From Edolisoma coerulescens (taxonomy: Eukaryota; Chordata; Aves; Passeriformes; Campephagidae): DNA of 64,000 nucleotides. Position 1 is the stretch's first letter; each line of letters starts with the position of its first letter. Of the stretch, positions 38,201 through 53,200 are shown in pieces. A program made the translations under genes and the position numbers. The stretch spans positions 3,880,100-3,944,099 of the forward strand of contig VWZW01006249.1 in the NCBI GenBank assembly GCA_013397115.1. Direction: 5' to 3'. The notes under the pieces are model-generated. The model did not search any database, was not told the DNA's origin, and saw only the letters and a list, made by a program, of their open reading frames with translations.

Positions 38201-41200
38201 TGCTTCCTCTTTTCTTCCAGAGCCATTGAGTCCTCCAAGTCTTTTGGGGTTGGATCCAGCAGCTCCCACTCCTCAGTGGTATAAAATACGCTCTTGCGAT
38301 TTTCGTTATTTCCTTTTCTTAAGGAGGACATGGAATTTCTGTGAAAAAGGCAGCAGGAAAAAGGGACAAAGATTTCTCCGTTTTGCATTCTTTTTATAAG
38401 GGGCTTTTCACAGTTCCAGCAGTGCAAACTAAAAATAAGCTAAAAACACAGACAAAACCAATACCAAATAAAAGCTCAAAGAAAATAAAGCATATGCTAC
38501 CAAATAGCACTTGCAATCAACAGTGCTAAATTCCAAGAACAGAAGAATTATTTTGCTTTAATGCCATCGTCTTTTGCATCCCCTGTTTTAGCCCTGTTTT
38601 TGCAGCAGGCAAGTACAAAACGAAGTTAGGATTTACAAGCAGCATCTCTGTATTGATCAGTTGTAGTTTAGGATTTTAGGGTAACTGCCAAGCATTAAAC
38701 TGAACAGCATGCAGTCAAAACACATGTATGTTATAGTTCCATATTGGGGATTAATGGAAAACTTGGGATCATCCAAGAGACCTGCTGCAGCTGCAACGCT
38801 GATGACAAGACTCCTTAGCAGTTTTTCTTTTCTACGGTGGAACATGGCCAACTATCTGCAAGAACATTTCAGGGGCATCCTCTGAATTCCAGCCAGATAA
38901 TTCTATAGAAGAACAATACACTTCCCAGCAGGATGAATTTACCTTACCCAGCTTCCCCCACAACTATCAAGCACTCAGGAATGTCCACTCTTATGTCCAT
39001 GAGTATTCACATAGCTCAATATTGTAAAGCCTTTGTTCAACTACACAAGGAGATTCTAAATCAATCCATATGAACCAGTTTAATATATTAGGTGTAAAAC
39101 TGGAAATATATTTAGTATCTCAGCATTTTCCACAAAGTCTGTGCAAGCTCACAAAGATGCTTTCACTCAATCATCCACATTCTCTCTTCAAAATTTAAGC
39201 AGAAAATAACCCATATTACACTTTCAAGATCATTTGATGATTCAAGCCAGCCTTTCAGCTTCACAAGAGATTTAACATCAGATCAACATGAACTCTAAGC
39301 TAATCATTGAACAGTGCACAACTTTTATAATCTGATGAACTAATAAATATTTACAATTTAAAAATAATCCTAATGGTTATTAATAAACCTATTTCAGCAA
39401 TCAATTTACGAGCTTGGCAAAGACTCATTTATGCTACAGATTTAATTTTCTTCCAGAAAGAATCACAATTCCTGTTGGGGCCAAGAGGCCTCATTTCTTT
39501 GTTCAGACCTTCCACACAAATTAAGTAGATCCAATTGGGCGACGATGGATATATTTCCTAGGGCACCCAATATCAGTGTCTCAGTAAGTGTCCCCTGGCA
39601 TCTCTACATCTCTTCTCCAAATGGTGGCTGATCTCTTACCATGCAACCCCACAACTGCCTGTTCTGCACTCGCTCAGCCTTGGCATTTACAGCCTGTCTG
39701 AACACCACCTTCTAAAGCTTGAAAAAAACACAAAGAACAAGTCAGGCGACTTCAGAAAAGCTTCTTTAAAGAACTGCTGTTAGGCCCATGAAAAATCAGA
39801 GCTGATGCTGAGTTTTGTAAAGCTTTTGCACAGGTTTGTTCAGGGGACTCAAGCAGCACTTCTTCATTGCTTTCTGTTAGATTAAAATAAGATGAAAAGA
39901 TGAAATAGATAAATTTGAAAACAGTATTTATTTTCCCAAGTACAACTGGACAACCTACGCAAGAGCCAATCACATGATCTAATGAGTCCCTATTTTTAAA
40001 TGTTTGGGCTTTAAGTCTTATTTTATGGTTATCTAACTGGAGATTACTATAATTCAGTATGTTTCCAAGCCTATGTTCTGCATAAATAAGTAGCTGAGAG
40101 CATAAAAATGGGAAAAAAAAAAAAAATCAAGCCTAAATGTCTGTATATATCAAGTAGTACCTGAAAACGTATTTTAAAAAGTAGAAAAGCATATTTCAAC
40201 TTTAATTACTGTAAATATATACATTGCTTAACTCCAAGACGTATTTTTCCTTTTTCCCCCTCCATATTACATCACAACTGCTACTTAGGATGCAAATATA
40301 GCTATTACAGCAATATCTTCTCTGTCAGACACTGTAAATGTGTTCAGGAGGAAGGACAAGGCTTTGACTGAGACATCTACACGCCTTAATACAAATTAAT
40401 AAATGTAAGATAAAAATGTGCTCGCAGCAAGAGAGGAAACTCTGCAGTTTTACACACACTTGGATCCATCCTCTAACACTGGGGCTATAACTAGTCACAA
40501 TCCAGTAAGACATTGGATAGGGCACACATATTCCAAACACTGTCAGATCATCCCCCTGTCCCAAATGGCACAGAACTGCTGGAGAAGGGAGGAAAACAAT
40601 CAACCAGAACACCAGGGGGGAAAAAAAAAGAACACAGCCAGAAAAAGAGTCAAAACCAACACCACCTGGTAACCTCTCAGATCTCTGTGCTAAACAAGAA
40701 AGCTTTAAAAGGCATCTGTTTAACTTGGCACTGCTGATGAAAATGAACATTTTCCTCCCAGCTCAAGAAGGAAGTGGTCTGGTTAACCAAAGCTACAGCT
40801 CTGCTTAACCAAAGCTACAGCTCTGCTTTGTGAACTGCTCTGTACTAGCACTGTAACCTGCTGTAAGTAGAAGTGGAAAATCCATCTATGTGGGCAAAGC
40901 AAAGCACAAAATCATTTAGAGAGAAACCCAACAGGAGAGAAGAAAACCAATGGGACTGCTTTCCTTAAAGCAATTAATACTAAAGAGTAAATTCATTATG
41001 AGTGAGGGGTTTTGATGTTGTTCAGAAAAGGTCTGCCACATTTTTGCTCAGGAATTCAAACTACATCTACTTCAAATCTCTGCCATGTGCTTTCATTTCT
41101 TTTAAGAAGGAAACAAAAAATAAGGATTTACATTGGTTTAATTTTCATCACTAAAAATACTTCCTATGCACTGAGTACTATGAGTACTCCAATGCTGGCA

Positions 41201-44200
41201 ATTGGCAGCTCCATGACAAAGCAGCAGTGGCTGAGAATACAACTCCCTGCTGGGGTTCAGAGAGCAAAGCCATCACTGGAAGTGCTGTACAAGACTTGGA
41301 GTCTCCCTTTCAGGTATCAGTGATGCTACACAATCATGTTCCCTTAGACCCTTCAAACAGTAAACTGAGTAAAGAAACTGTTTATTGAAGAAATACAATA
41401 CAACACAGAGATCCACCCCATCACCTCCCATCACTCTAAGAAGCTCCACGGACCATATACTGATGTAGGAAAGTCTTGGTCAGCAACTAACAATCTCATG
41501 GTAACTCTTTCTCCCAGGTTCCCAACTTACTTGATCTCAGTACTCCATTGTTTAAGTGAGAAATTGATGGCACTTCCTTGGACTGGTGCAGGTTGGGAAG
41601 CTGCTTGTTCCCCCACCAGGTCTGTAGGAGAAGTCTCCACAGCTAGAATATTTCTAGCTCTCTCTGCTGAAGTATTTTGACTTAGGATACTCAAATCTAT
41701 ATTTAAAAAAAAGAAAAAAAGAGAGAGAGAAAAAGAGAAAAAAAATAAGCATAACCTTCAATAAGTAAAAGAATAGTGGCCATGTAAAGTCATATACTGC
41801 TAAGTCTGCTAGTGACATTCAGGTTTTATTTTCAATTGCAATATAACTTTATAAAACATTCTGTTCAAATGAACCTTAAAAACAGCAAACTTCTCAATGA
41901 GATCTCACTGCAGCCACATACTATTGGTAACAGACAGGACCTGTGTGATGCTCATAAAGCATTATTTTGTAATTTACAAAATAGCCAACCAGAACTAAGT
42001 CCAGAACAGTGTCACAAAAACACTGACCCAGCTTTCAGGGTGTGCTTCATCCTGAAAGTTATTCATCCTATAAGTGACACTGCTGCTGCAAGTCAGTGAG
42101 CTTTACAGACCTGAGGCAGTCCTGTGCCAACCCAGGCTGGGCATTGCCAGAGCCAAGAACGCTGGCACAGCTCTGCAGACACATCGGGCACCTCCTGCAT
42201 CAGCGAGGATTCATGAGCTCCGGTTGAGCTGAATGCAGCTCCTCCTCAACCCATCCCACCCAAATCTCCTGTGCACTTGAGCAAGCGTGGGGCCCATGGC
42301 CAGGCCATGCAGAGCTGCAGCAGAGCCCTGCACACTGCAGCAAATCCCCACAGGCTCCAAACGGCTCTGCAGGAACCGGGCCCAGCCCTGAGCCACAGCT
42401 AACCACGGCCAGGGGAGCCAGGCTGATCCAGCCAGCCAGCCTCCAACACCACACTGGCAAACACAGACTGCACAAGCTGCAGTGTCTGTGCTGCCTCAGT
42501 GTTTCCATTAGCCTGGAGAGCTGCTTTCTCCCTCCAGCAGGCAGAGGGAGTAAAAAATCCAGAATATAGAATATACTAGGAATAGCAAAACCATTAGAGA
42601 GAAGCATAAAGCGGTTTACAGCCTTCTACAAAACCCTCTGAAAAGGCAAGTTAAACAAGCCCAAATGCAATTTGCAGATTCTTCTTGGTATAATTCACAA
42701 AGTACTAAAGTGGATTAAAGATTTTTTGGCAACACTCTCAGACTTGATTCAACATTTATATTAGAAAGTAACATACATATTTGATGGACTTTGACTTAAA
42801 TAAAACCCTAGGAAATCACGATGCCTTCTTTTATCACTGGTCTTTCAGCCTTCTCTCTGACAACTGCTTGGCACCAGCAGCAAGACCATCCCTAAGCAAG
42901 CTGTACCCTCCAATTACTCAGCAGAGGGTTACTTTTAGCAAGTATCAAAGATTAGAAGTAGAAAGAACATTCTGTGATAAAGAATATGAAGTATAAAAGA
43001 TCACTGACACTAGAAATCTCCCAAACCCTTGAAAAATGGTATCTGACACAGAAATGTATCATGTCATGTTTCAAATAGAGGTACAAGTTATACTGCCTTG
43101 ATTTTTATGAACAGATGCTTCAGGGCCTTATCAGCCAAAGGGAATTCCAAGTTCTTCTGGACCATGGCTGTTTGAACTGAACACAGTTCAGCTAAAATAG
43201 CTTAGGTAAAAATAAACATGGGACCATATTTACTGTCTAATGAAGAGGAAAGATAATAATTAGGTTTTAACTACAAAATAATAATTAAAAACAAAACCAA
43301 ACCCAACCCCCTCCTGCCCTGGAAAACCTAAACACCCCAAAAGAAAAAAAAAAACCCAACCCAAAACACATAGATCAAAAACCTATGGATACTCAAAGCC
43401 AGGGTGGAATACTAACATTCTGCCTTTACACTTACAGCTTGTTCCATGGTCTACCTGTCTGATTCTGCAAAATCCCTTCAGAGGATGGCCCAGGTAAAGG
43501 AATTGCTCAAGAGCTGAAATTCCAACAAATGCATTTCCCCACACAGACAAGCCAATTGTCTGACTGTGGCACGCTGAGGTTGCTCACTGTACATCCTCCC
43601 CTGCACACAGCAGCCAGCAGCTCGGTTAGAGGTACGGACTGCACAGCACACACAGCACAACAAATGAGTGTGGTTGCTCATGCAACCTCAAGTAAAAAAA
43701 AAATAAATCTTGTTTTGGAACTTACTTCAAAACACAACAACCCTATAAATGCATGGCAGTGCATGTTTTATTAATGCAAATTAAGAATGGAAATTACAGA
43801 AACTACATTAACATTCATTCAATTTCAAGAAAAAAATAATAATCCCATATCCTATAAAGAATAAATAATTTATTTGACTTCTGTGGTAGTAAGGTACCTC
43901 CACGACAAATCCTACAGTGTAATTTTTGTTAATATTAATTTTCCCACATCCCACTCTGAAAAATACTTTGAAGCATTTTTCACTATATTGAATGTTCTTG
44001 AAAACCTTTCAAGGCTGATCTGCAAAGCAGTATCTAGCTTCATGTATGCTCCTGTTAGTCCAGATTTCTGAACTGGGAGGGGAGAGGACAGGGGGAGGAC
44101 AAACAGGCAAGGCTGCAGAAAGCAGTTCTGGGTTTGGACTGAAGACAGACTACATCCCCATTTAAAACATTAATGACAGCATCTGTACGCAAGCACTAGC

Positions 44201-47200
44201 AAAATAATCCAATTTCTATGCTCCGGTATAAAGCACATCACTGCATGCACATCCCCTCCTTCAAAAAAAAGATGAAAAAAAGCCACGAGACACATATCTT
44301 AGCCATCAACATGAAACCAGAGCCTCACAGAATCCCATAACTCTACAGGAAACTCTTGGAGCACTTGATTAAAAAGAAGAAACAACCATCAATCATTCTG
44401 GTTATTTGCATTTTCCCCAAAAGAAATCCCTATTTAAATACTTCAGTTGATGATAAGAGTCATCACTGTGATTTGTCCTAGAAAATGAGATACTCTAGAT
44501 GCAGCTCCAAATTCTACATAATGCAGTTTAACTGCAGGCTGCCCCTGAAAGGGATAGGCCTACTCAGCCCATGCATTTCATGTTGACATTCCTGGTCCTG
44601 GATATAACAACAACAATAATTTCAATGAAAAAAAAAACCCAAACAAAACAAAACAGAAAACCAACAAAAAAAATACACTAAGAGGTTCAGCTTGCTCATC
44701 CAGAAAGCCCCCAGTGACTTACAGGAAAGGAAAACACCAGATCAGTGATTAAATTACTGGATGTGATGCAAAACAGGCGTGAGGGAACAGTACCTGCACA
44801 CGCTGCAGTGACAGCAGCCTCTTTTCACATTGTACCCAAGCTCTGAGGGAAGTAGCACAAACAAGAACGAACAGATTCTGTGGCCAAGTTACATATTAGA
44901 GTTGATGTGATCCAACACTCTGCTGCCAAGAGGCCAGGCCTGTCTACTGCTTTACTCTGCCTTCCTGTATTTAGTCACTGTGCCTTGTTCCCTCCTGTCC
45001 AGCAGCTGTGCAAGTCACCTGACTGCACACTGAACACATTCCACTCATTAGTGTAGCAGAAATGAAAAAAAAGTCCTCCTTTCTGGCTAACATTTGAACT
45101 CAACCTACTCAGCACAGGGTCAGTTAAACACAACACAAAAAGGAAGCCTGTGCAGCAGAAAACAAGAGGCTGAAGGCAGAAAGAGAAAGGGTTGGAAGAG
45201 CCGAAGCCTGCTCCCTTTTGCAACACTTCATTGCCCACCAATACATGTGCTCTGGAGCATATGGTTTGACAAGCTGCTACCCAGACTGGCTGCTGCCATA
45301 AAGGTGCTCTCAAACCATCCCACTTGCCATTCCCAACAATTCTCTTGGGCTAATCCTGGCACTCATCTGTCCCTACAGTAAATCACTGTAGAAGAAACTA
45401 CACTGGCCAAAAACTAACCTGGAGAAAAGGCAGGTTGCTGCTGCCTGCAGACCCTGCATTGGCACTTGGCAGGGCCAGCCCCGCACCAGCTCAGGGAGGA
45501 GCTGGACTCTGCCTTCAGCAGGGACTCCCTGCAGTGGCTGAACGGCCCAGCTGAGCCCCCAGCAAACACACGTGAGGCCAGCTGTGTGGAGCAAGCAGCC
45601 ACAAGCAGCATGTTCTCTCAAAGGAGAGCAGCAGACAGGGTTAGAGGACAACACTGCAGCAGGACCTGAACCTGGGGAGGGGACAAGGTGTGACAACAAC
45701 AGCTCAACACCGCTGGATTTGCAGCAGGAGCAAAGTGACATCAACCAAGTGTGACATCTGTTGATGAAATATGTCTGACCTCAAGACTCTGCCTAAACCC
45801 AAGAGAGACTTACTAATGGCTCACTCGGCACAGAACTGGATTTTATTCAGTCTTATTTATGGATAACAGAAATCAGCCAGGAATCCATTTCTGTAAGGAC
45901 TCAGGAATAAACAATTCACAAGTGCCTGCGCAATGTAGTAAAAAATGCAGAATAACTTTGTCTAATGCACAGACATTTTTATAACTCTGACACTAGTCTA
46001 GAATTACGTTTTCCTTGCCTAAAGGTATTTCAGAGACTGAATTTCATATATGCAATATTAGTGCAAACTGTCTTCCAGTTTTGAAAGGCAGAGTATTTTT
46101 CTCGCAGTCAGATAGATCCACCACACCATACCTTTTCAGGAACAAAGTATGGTCATTCAGAATGCAAAATATACCTGTTCCCATTAAAAACTGGAGTTTA
46201 CATCTCAGGACATTTACCATACTAAGTTTTTAAGACACTGCAACCACTAAAAGACAACTTACCTAATCTAAGCTGTACTTAATGAAACCTAGTCATAAGA
46301 CTACTCCATTTTACTTCATTTCTAAAAATCTGTTCTTAAGAAATCAACAGAGTTCGTAAAGGATATGAAATCACATGTAAAATTACATTTAGGGTTAATA
46401 ATTGTAGCATTTGCAAAGTTCACATAGAGTTACTTAATAAACAGATGTGAAAAAAGCTCTCTTAAGACTGTTCTCTATCCCCGTGCAACACCTTGTACTG
46501 ATGAACTGAGACTGAAGAGAGCCATGCCTTCAGTTCTCACTCAAACTTCAAACGTACCAGGGTTGTCTTTGGCAACAAGACCTTTGGAAAAGTCACTTGG
46601 TGTGGGGGAAGTCCGGCTGTCCCTTTTTGCTGCGTCGAGGTTGTTGCAATATTCCCATCTCTTCTGCTGCAGCTCCTGAAGCCAATAGGTCATGTCCTGA
46701 CGAGTTGCAGCCTACAGGACACAAAAGCAGAGCACTGGTGAGATCTCTGCATGCCCTTGGTACATGAGCACAGTAATTCCAAGTGCAATAATAAACCCAA
46801 CACAGATAATCAGCAGATCACCAAGGTATCATCATCCCTCAAAATCAGTATGATTTAAAAGAAATAACCACAGTGCACCAGGTGCACCTTATGCTCACAT
46901 GCACCTCCATGATTCTCATGCCAGGATTTTCCATTAGAAGCAGTCTCATGCATTCCTTTTCTTCAGTTTTACACTCAAACATTAGAAAATGCAGCAGCAT
47001 CTTATATTTTACACACAAAGCACTGTTTGAACACATAACTACAAATCTATATTACGGGAAAAAATATCCCATACACATTCAGGAAGATTCCCATTTTCTT
47101 CTAACTTGCTTTCTTACCAGCAGAAACCAACAAATGAATAATGCATTGCAATGCCTCTTACTTTAATGACTAAATCTACATACTGTATTTCCTGATCCCA

Positions 47201-50200
47201 TGAGCTAACTAGATTCTATAGAAAAGTTGTATTTAAAACAAAGAAAAAAAAAACCCAACAACCAAAAAATCCAAGATTAATGCCTAATCTACAAGACTAC
47301 AACCAAAAATGTGAATGGGCAGTAAGTGAGGAAGAATTCAAACACACCTTGAATCACAGCTCTAAGCCATTTCAAAGCATGTCAAATGACAATATTAAAC
47401 ACCAACAAGAGACAAGTGATCATATCTGACACTGCAGGCACTCTCATGGAGAAGTTAGTGTTATTTCAACATACATCCTCAGCTGCCAGCCTAGGATAAG
47501 CACCTGACCTGGTCAGATGAATGGCTCAGGAACAAAAGTTCAACACCAGTGAGAGGTCACTCCTCTAACTCCTTTGGCTTGTAAGTACATGGAGTGCTTA
47601 TCTTTTAGCCAGCCTTTCTCCTACCTTCTCCCAAATGTTTGGTGACATTATCTATGAAAAAATGACTATGTTTACTCTTTAGAGGAAATTTTAAATAGCT
47701 TCCTGTTCTGTTTATCACAACTTAAGAGGGTACCTGTGCAAGGCACAGCTGCAAAAGAATAAAAACCAACAGACAACACACATTTCCTTACAAAAGAAAT
47801 ACAGTAAGTGCTGCATAAAGCACAGCAATGGCACAGGACTGTCTTCATTTTTCACATGAGAACACTTCTGGTGTAGGAAAATTGAAGATTCGTTGGCCAT
47901 TATGTTTTGGCCCTGACAGCATCTAACGACAAGGCAAAGCACAAACAGCACAGCAAACAAGAACTGATGCTTCCCCAGGGTGCTCCTTCTGGCTCAGCAA
48001 TTTGCAATCTCAGTTTAGCAATGAGAGAGATTTTTATTTTGCCATTTGGCTCTTTGTACCCCTACGAGCTTTAACATCCACAACATCTGGCAGCAAATGG
48101 CTCCAAAGCCCCATTCAAGGAGATTAAGCAGAAAACCTCAGTTATTCCTGGAGCTGCTGCTGCAGCTCCTCTCAGTACATCATGCACATGGTAGGATACA
48201 AGATGCATAAATCAAATAAACATTCATAAATCAAATAGTGAAACAAACCAGTGATACATGAGGACTCTGCAGATTCAATTGGTAAGAAAGATATATAACC
48301 AAGATACTTCTAATCTGAAATGGAAATCAGCTTTGTATATTCTTTCTTGCTTGCTCACAGGAAACCAGAGAAAACCATTTCCCTCAAAAAAAACATGCAT
48401 AGGGTAAAGAATAGTTTAAAAGTGTCAAAGAACTGGACTCTGGGAAATGCTAATCCCCACAGCCACCTCTGGCAGTTTGGGAATGACCACCACAGCAGCA
48501 GTTTTTATGTCTACAGACTACAGTCACTGCTTGCCAGGAGTAAACATCTCCCCTTCTATTCCTAGCACTAAAGTATTTCCTTTGGAGCTTTAGCCAGTGG
48601 CAAGTCTTTACATCTGGTAAGTTTTAGAGCTTATACCTCCTTTAGACACACTTGCACACAGGCCATGTAAAGCAATGTTTTACTGTGCTCCAGCAGAAAA
48701 CCACCAAGAATTCAAAGAGCTTCCACTACCACAGGATGCAGTACTTAAGTGGTTCTCCTGGCTACCACAACACAGCTAACGAGGCAATCCATGTGCAGTC
48801 AATCTAAGTTATGCCTACAATTAACTTCTGCCCATGACTTCTTGAACTTAATGAACCTCTCTCACAATTTGTCCCGTTATTCTCTTACCAATCACCTTCA
48901 GAGAACCGTGAATCAATTTTACTGAAGTTGCTCCTTGTTGCTTTTCAATTCCCAACTGCACTTGTTCTCTACAGAGCTGCACAGACACACTCTCAGCTCA
49001 CAGGTGATGTTGTTGTTACACACAGGGCCAGGCAGCAGTTTCCATCCTTCAGTAGAAAGTGGCAAGGCAAAGCAGTACAAAGTTCTCACCCTCCTCCTTT
49101 AAGTAATTTCCTCAAGGACTACTCGGTACCCTCCTGCTGCTCCCTGCCCGTTACCTTGCCTTCATTTCCTCCCGTACACCATCCTCCTCTTCTGGAGTCT
49201 TTCTCTCCCTTTGAACAGTTTTTGCTGAGTTTATTACAGACATCTCAGTTATTTACAATAAAAGAGCATCCTAAAAATCTCTGTTAAAATTAGTTTTGTT
49301 TAAACAAAATTAATCTTTGAAGCTGCTGTTTGAAATAGACTGTTTTTAAAAAAAACCAAGACCAAGAACCACACATAGAATATTTAAATCTTCCTCTTCC
49401 CTTAGTCATAAAGAGCACAAATTTGGAAATATATTTTTAAATTCACTTTATCTGTCAAAGAAAGGAACACTTCCATGCTTGCCCCATTTCTCATGACTTT
49501 TCTGAGTATTTGGCTACTGCCCACCATGGGAGTCAGAACATTTAATTAGGCAGAGCACCAATCAATCTCACAAAAAAATCCTTATTGCTACTAAAGTATT
49601 GCTAAGGTGCTTTCTTACTGCAGAGCCATGCAGTCACGTTTTAATGGATGCATTTCTGTGAGAAGAAAAACTGCCATTTCACACCCAAACTGGTGTGAAA
49701 TAAGAACTACTGTAAGCGTACCGTTGCAAACTTACAGGCAACGGTAGGAGTAAAAGATGCTCTGAAGTGAAGAGTCATACAGTACCTTGTAGTTTTCAAC
49801 TTAAACAATGGAAAATTACTATAATTTAATTAAAAACATTCCCCTATATTCTCCCACTAAGAATGATGTAGAACTGCCACCTTCTGATGCAGACACGACA
49901 CAAACAGAAGAATTACTTGAGGAAACCATCCATGCACTGGCATTCTCTACCTGGACCCACTAGTGGAACATGCATGCCAACATTAAACACCTTAAAGGAA
50001 GAGTCCAAAGAAACGCAACAAGCAGACCTCACATTCTGAGAAATCTCACGAAAATTCTTGCTACATTTCTGAACACAGACAAACTCTCCCTCGAGCTACT
50101 TTGTACAAAGGGAACATCACCAGAAAGTTTGCATTTCTTAAGATTTACTATTCCTGCTATGCTCAAACAGCAAATCTGGAGCCAGATGGCTTTTTCTGGA

Positions 50201-53200
50201 GGGCAGCCTGACTGTTAATTAAAGCACTGCAACCACTAACCAGCAAAGTTTACAGCAAAAAGCATCAGCTCCGACAACAAACCACCCCCACTGCTCCCTC
50301 CTATGCTGCGCCAGGCCCCAGTGGTGTCAGGACCTGCTGCAAAACTGCTCAAGCTCAACATCACTGATCACTGCTGCATCCTTGGAGATGACTGACTAAT
50401 TACAGTGAACACTCCTAAGCCACTCTCAGTTCAGCAAGTTTGGTGTCCAATACTTTCAAGCATTTGGGCTCTGAAATCTTCAGTGTCTGGAATGTTTACA
50501 CTTGGCCAATAGCCCAGAAATTTTTTTTTTCTTTCACAACTCTGTGCAATTTCTGTTCCACTCCCAATTCACTTCTCTGTTCACAGAGAAGTTACCCACA
50601 CATAACTCACCAGACACAGCCCAGCATCACTGGCCAGAGTTCCTTTGTTTCTGAAGTAAGAAAATGTGTCACTACAAGACACAGCTTTAAAAATAAATGA
50701 GAAATGATGCCTTTGTTCATTTATATATATTCATAATGTTAATTATTTCCCCCCTTAATGAGAGGCCTTGCTGTCCAAACACAGACAAATGTTCATTTGA
50801 TTGTATTAGCAGCATTCTGTGTTACAGCAAGTATTTGCAGCATCAGTATTTGCATGCCTTTCCATGAAAATATTCTCAAACATAATTCATCCATAATTCA
50901 TAAAGTACATCATTTTCTGTGCTCCTTTACCTAAAGGGATGGTATCTGTTATATATATTTAAATGGAAAAGATTTTTACACACACTTAGCTTCTTCTGCT
51001 GTATTCTACCTGTTGGAAATATACAGAAAAACCCCAGTCACACAAGTGGCAGGTTGGTTATCTACAGCTCTAAAATATGAACAATTTGCTTTATTTGCTG
51101 TAAAGGCCACAGTATATTTTTTTCAAAATTTTTGTCTAAGAAACAAGGCTTGAGTACATCATAGAGTGCTCAGCCCCCATTACCTGACAAAAGGCTGAGC
51201 AATCCAGATGATGGAATCATTGCATTAACAAGAAACTGAGACATTATAAGGAATAATGCATTCCTCAACAGCACCATCATTTCAATCTGGAATTCCAGTA
51301 GCTTATTTTTTATTGCTCTTCTCAGTCTATAACACTGAATGGGAAAGGCCAGATCACAAGATGTGGAAATTTTGAACAAGCAGCAAATTGAGGAAAACAA
51401 AGCATGTGAGTTATAGGCTGAAGAATACATTTGACTTGACTTTATTCCTCGTGCTCTGTGTGTAATGCTTTCTTGACAGATTAAATTACATCTGTTTTCA
51501 ACTGGGCTGGACTGGGGAGGGGGAGGGACAGGGGTTGAGTTGCTTGGGTTTTTTTCATTTACCATCTTGAATTAATTTGTAATTCTACATATACCTAAGT
51601 TAGCTGAAGGATGTTTTTAAAGGCCTTAAAGAACTATCATGCTGGACAGAAGAAAATTAATTTCAGCTGCAAAAACCCTATTCCTTGGTGAATGACATGG
51701 CCACAAAAGGCCAGTTGGTCCTGCAACATCCCTTAAGATTTTCATTAACTCCTTCCTTACTATATAAACACCTACAACATAATAGCATTTTTATGGACAA
51801 TCACTTGGCCGCTTTAGGGCATCACAAGACATGAGGTACACAATACAAAATGGTTTTTTTTTGCTAATTGCAGAAATTAATTTGACTTTCTTAGCCAGCA
51901 CTATTTCTCAATCCTCATAAGGGAAACATGAAGAAAGTTCCAATCTATGCAGGTTCTTTCCCAGAGAGCATTGGAAAACAAATAATACACAAAATACAGT
52001 CAGAGTAGTAACATCACAGACTAAAAGGTACCAATAAAAATATGAAAAAGAAGCCCCCCGTGTCTTACATTTCTGTTTCAGTGTTGAGTACGATTTGTGT
52101 CTTCACTACTGCAGAAGACACACAAGGCTGCTGCCAAAGTACTGACAAAGTATTTATTACACAAGTGACAAGACAGTATTTCACACTCCAATCCTAATCA
52201 CAAAGCCTGTGTTTCTCAATAAAAGCCCTCCTATTCAAAAAGCATCCTCAAAACAAATCTTTTCTGAAGATTTCCACATAAAAATCACTAGACATTAATT
52301 TAAACAAACAACAAAATACCCTCAAACTATCAAAAATCAAAGCTTACACCAAGTCTGCAGTTTCAATGTCCATAACACAAACACTTGGGCTATAAAGGTA
52401 AATTCATTGAAAGCAGTAAAATCTTTTACAGCTATACAAAGGTCGTTTTAGTATGTGATTGCATGCAATTGATTACACTGCTTTTACTTAAGAAAATACA
52501 GGTAAAATTATTATTGTATTAGTTTTCTAGTTAAATACATCTCTTGTTCTCTAGTAAAGCGTGTTAATGAATCTGTATTTTGACATTTACACTTATCAAA
52601 ACAGAATGCTCAAGAGCTTGATATAATCATGCTCCACAATCCCAGCAGGTATTATGACTGCTCAAATCTCCTCTGTTAAGTAAGTGTGTAAGAAGTATTT
52701 TCCAGTATTTAATAGGAAGTTCTACTGTTTAACACTTAATGGATTATGTTCTAATACTAAGGACGTTGCTCAGAAAGTACACAGTTCACATGAAAAGTTA
52801 CATTCTATGCAGAAGAACTTTCCTTGAAGGACATATATGCCCTAACAGAAATCAAAAATAATGGATACTCAGAAGAATTTATTTCTTCTTTACTGAGTGA
52901 AAATGGTTTCCTTGTTTGTTCGGCTTTTTTTTCCTAGGCATGACAATAGAGGAAAGATACGTAAAATAATCCAAACATTTACTTCTCGTCCTACGAAAAT
53001 CGGAGTCCTTGAACAGACAATGCGATAAGCAGCCTCTGCTGCTATCAGGAAACAATTCTCCCTCCTCTTCCTTCCTCCCGAAGCAGCCTAGACGCAGACT
53101 CCTGCCACGCACCATCTTTTCAAAATAAACACCCCAAAACTGAAACCCGACCACTCCCTCCAAACTTCCAAAACCCCAACCCACCAGCTTTCTTCGGAAA

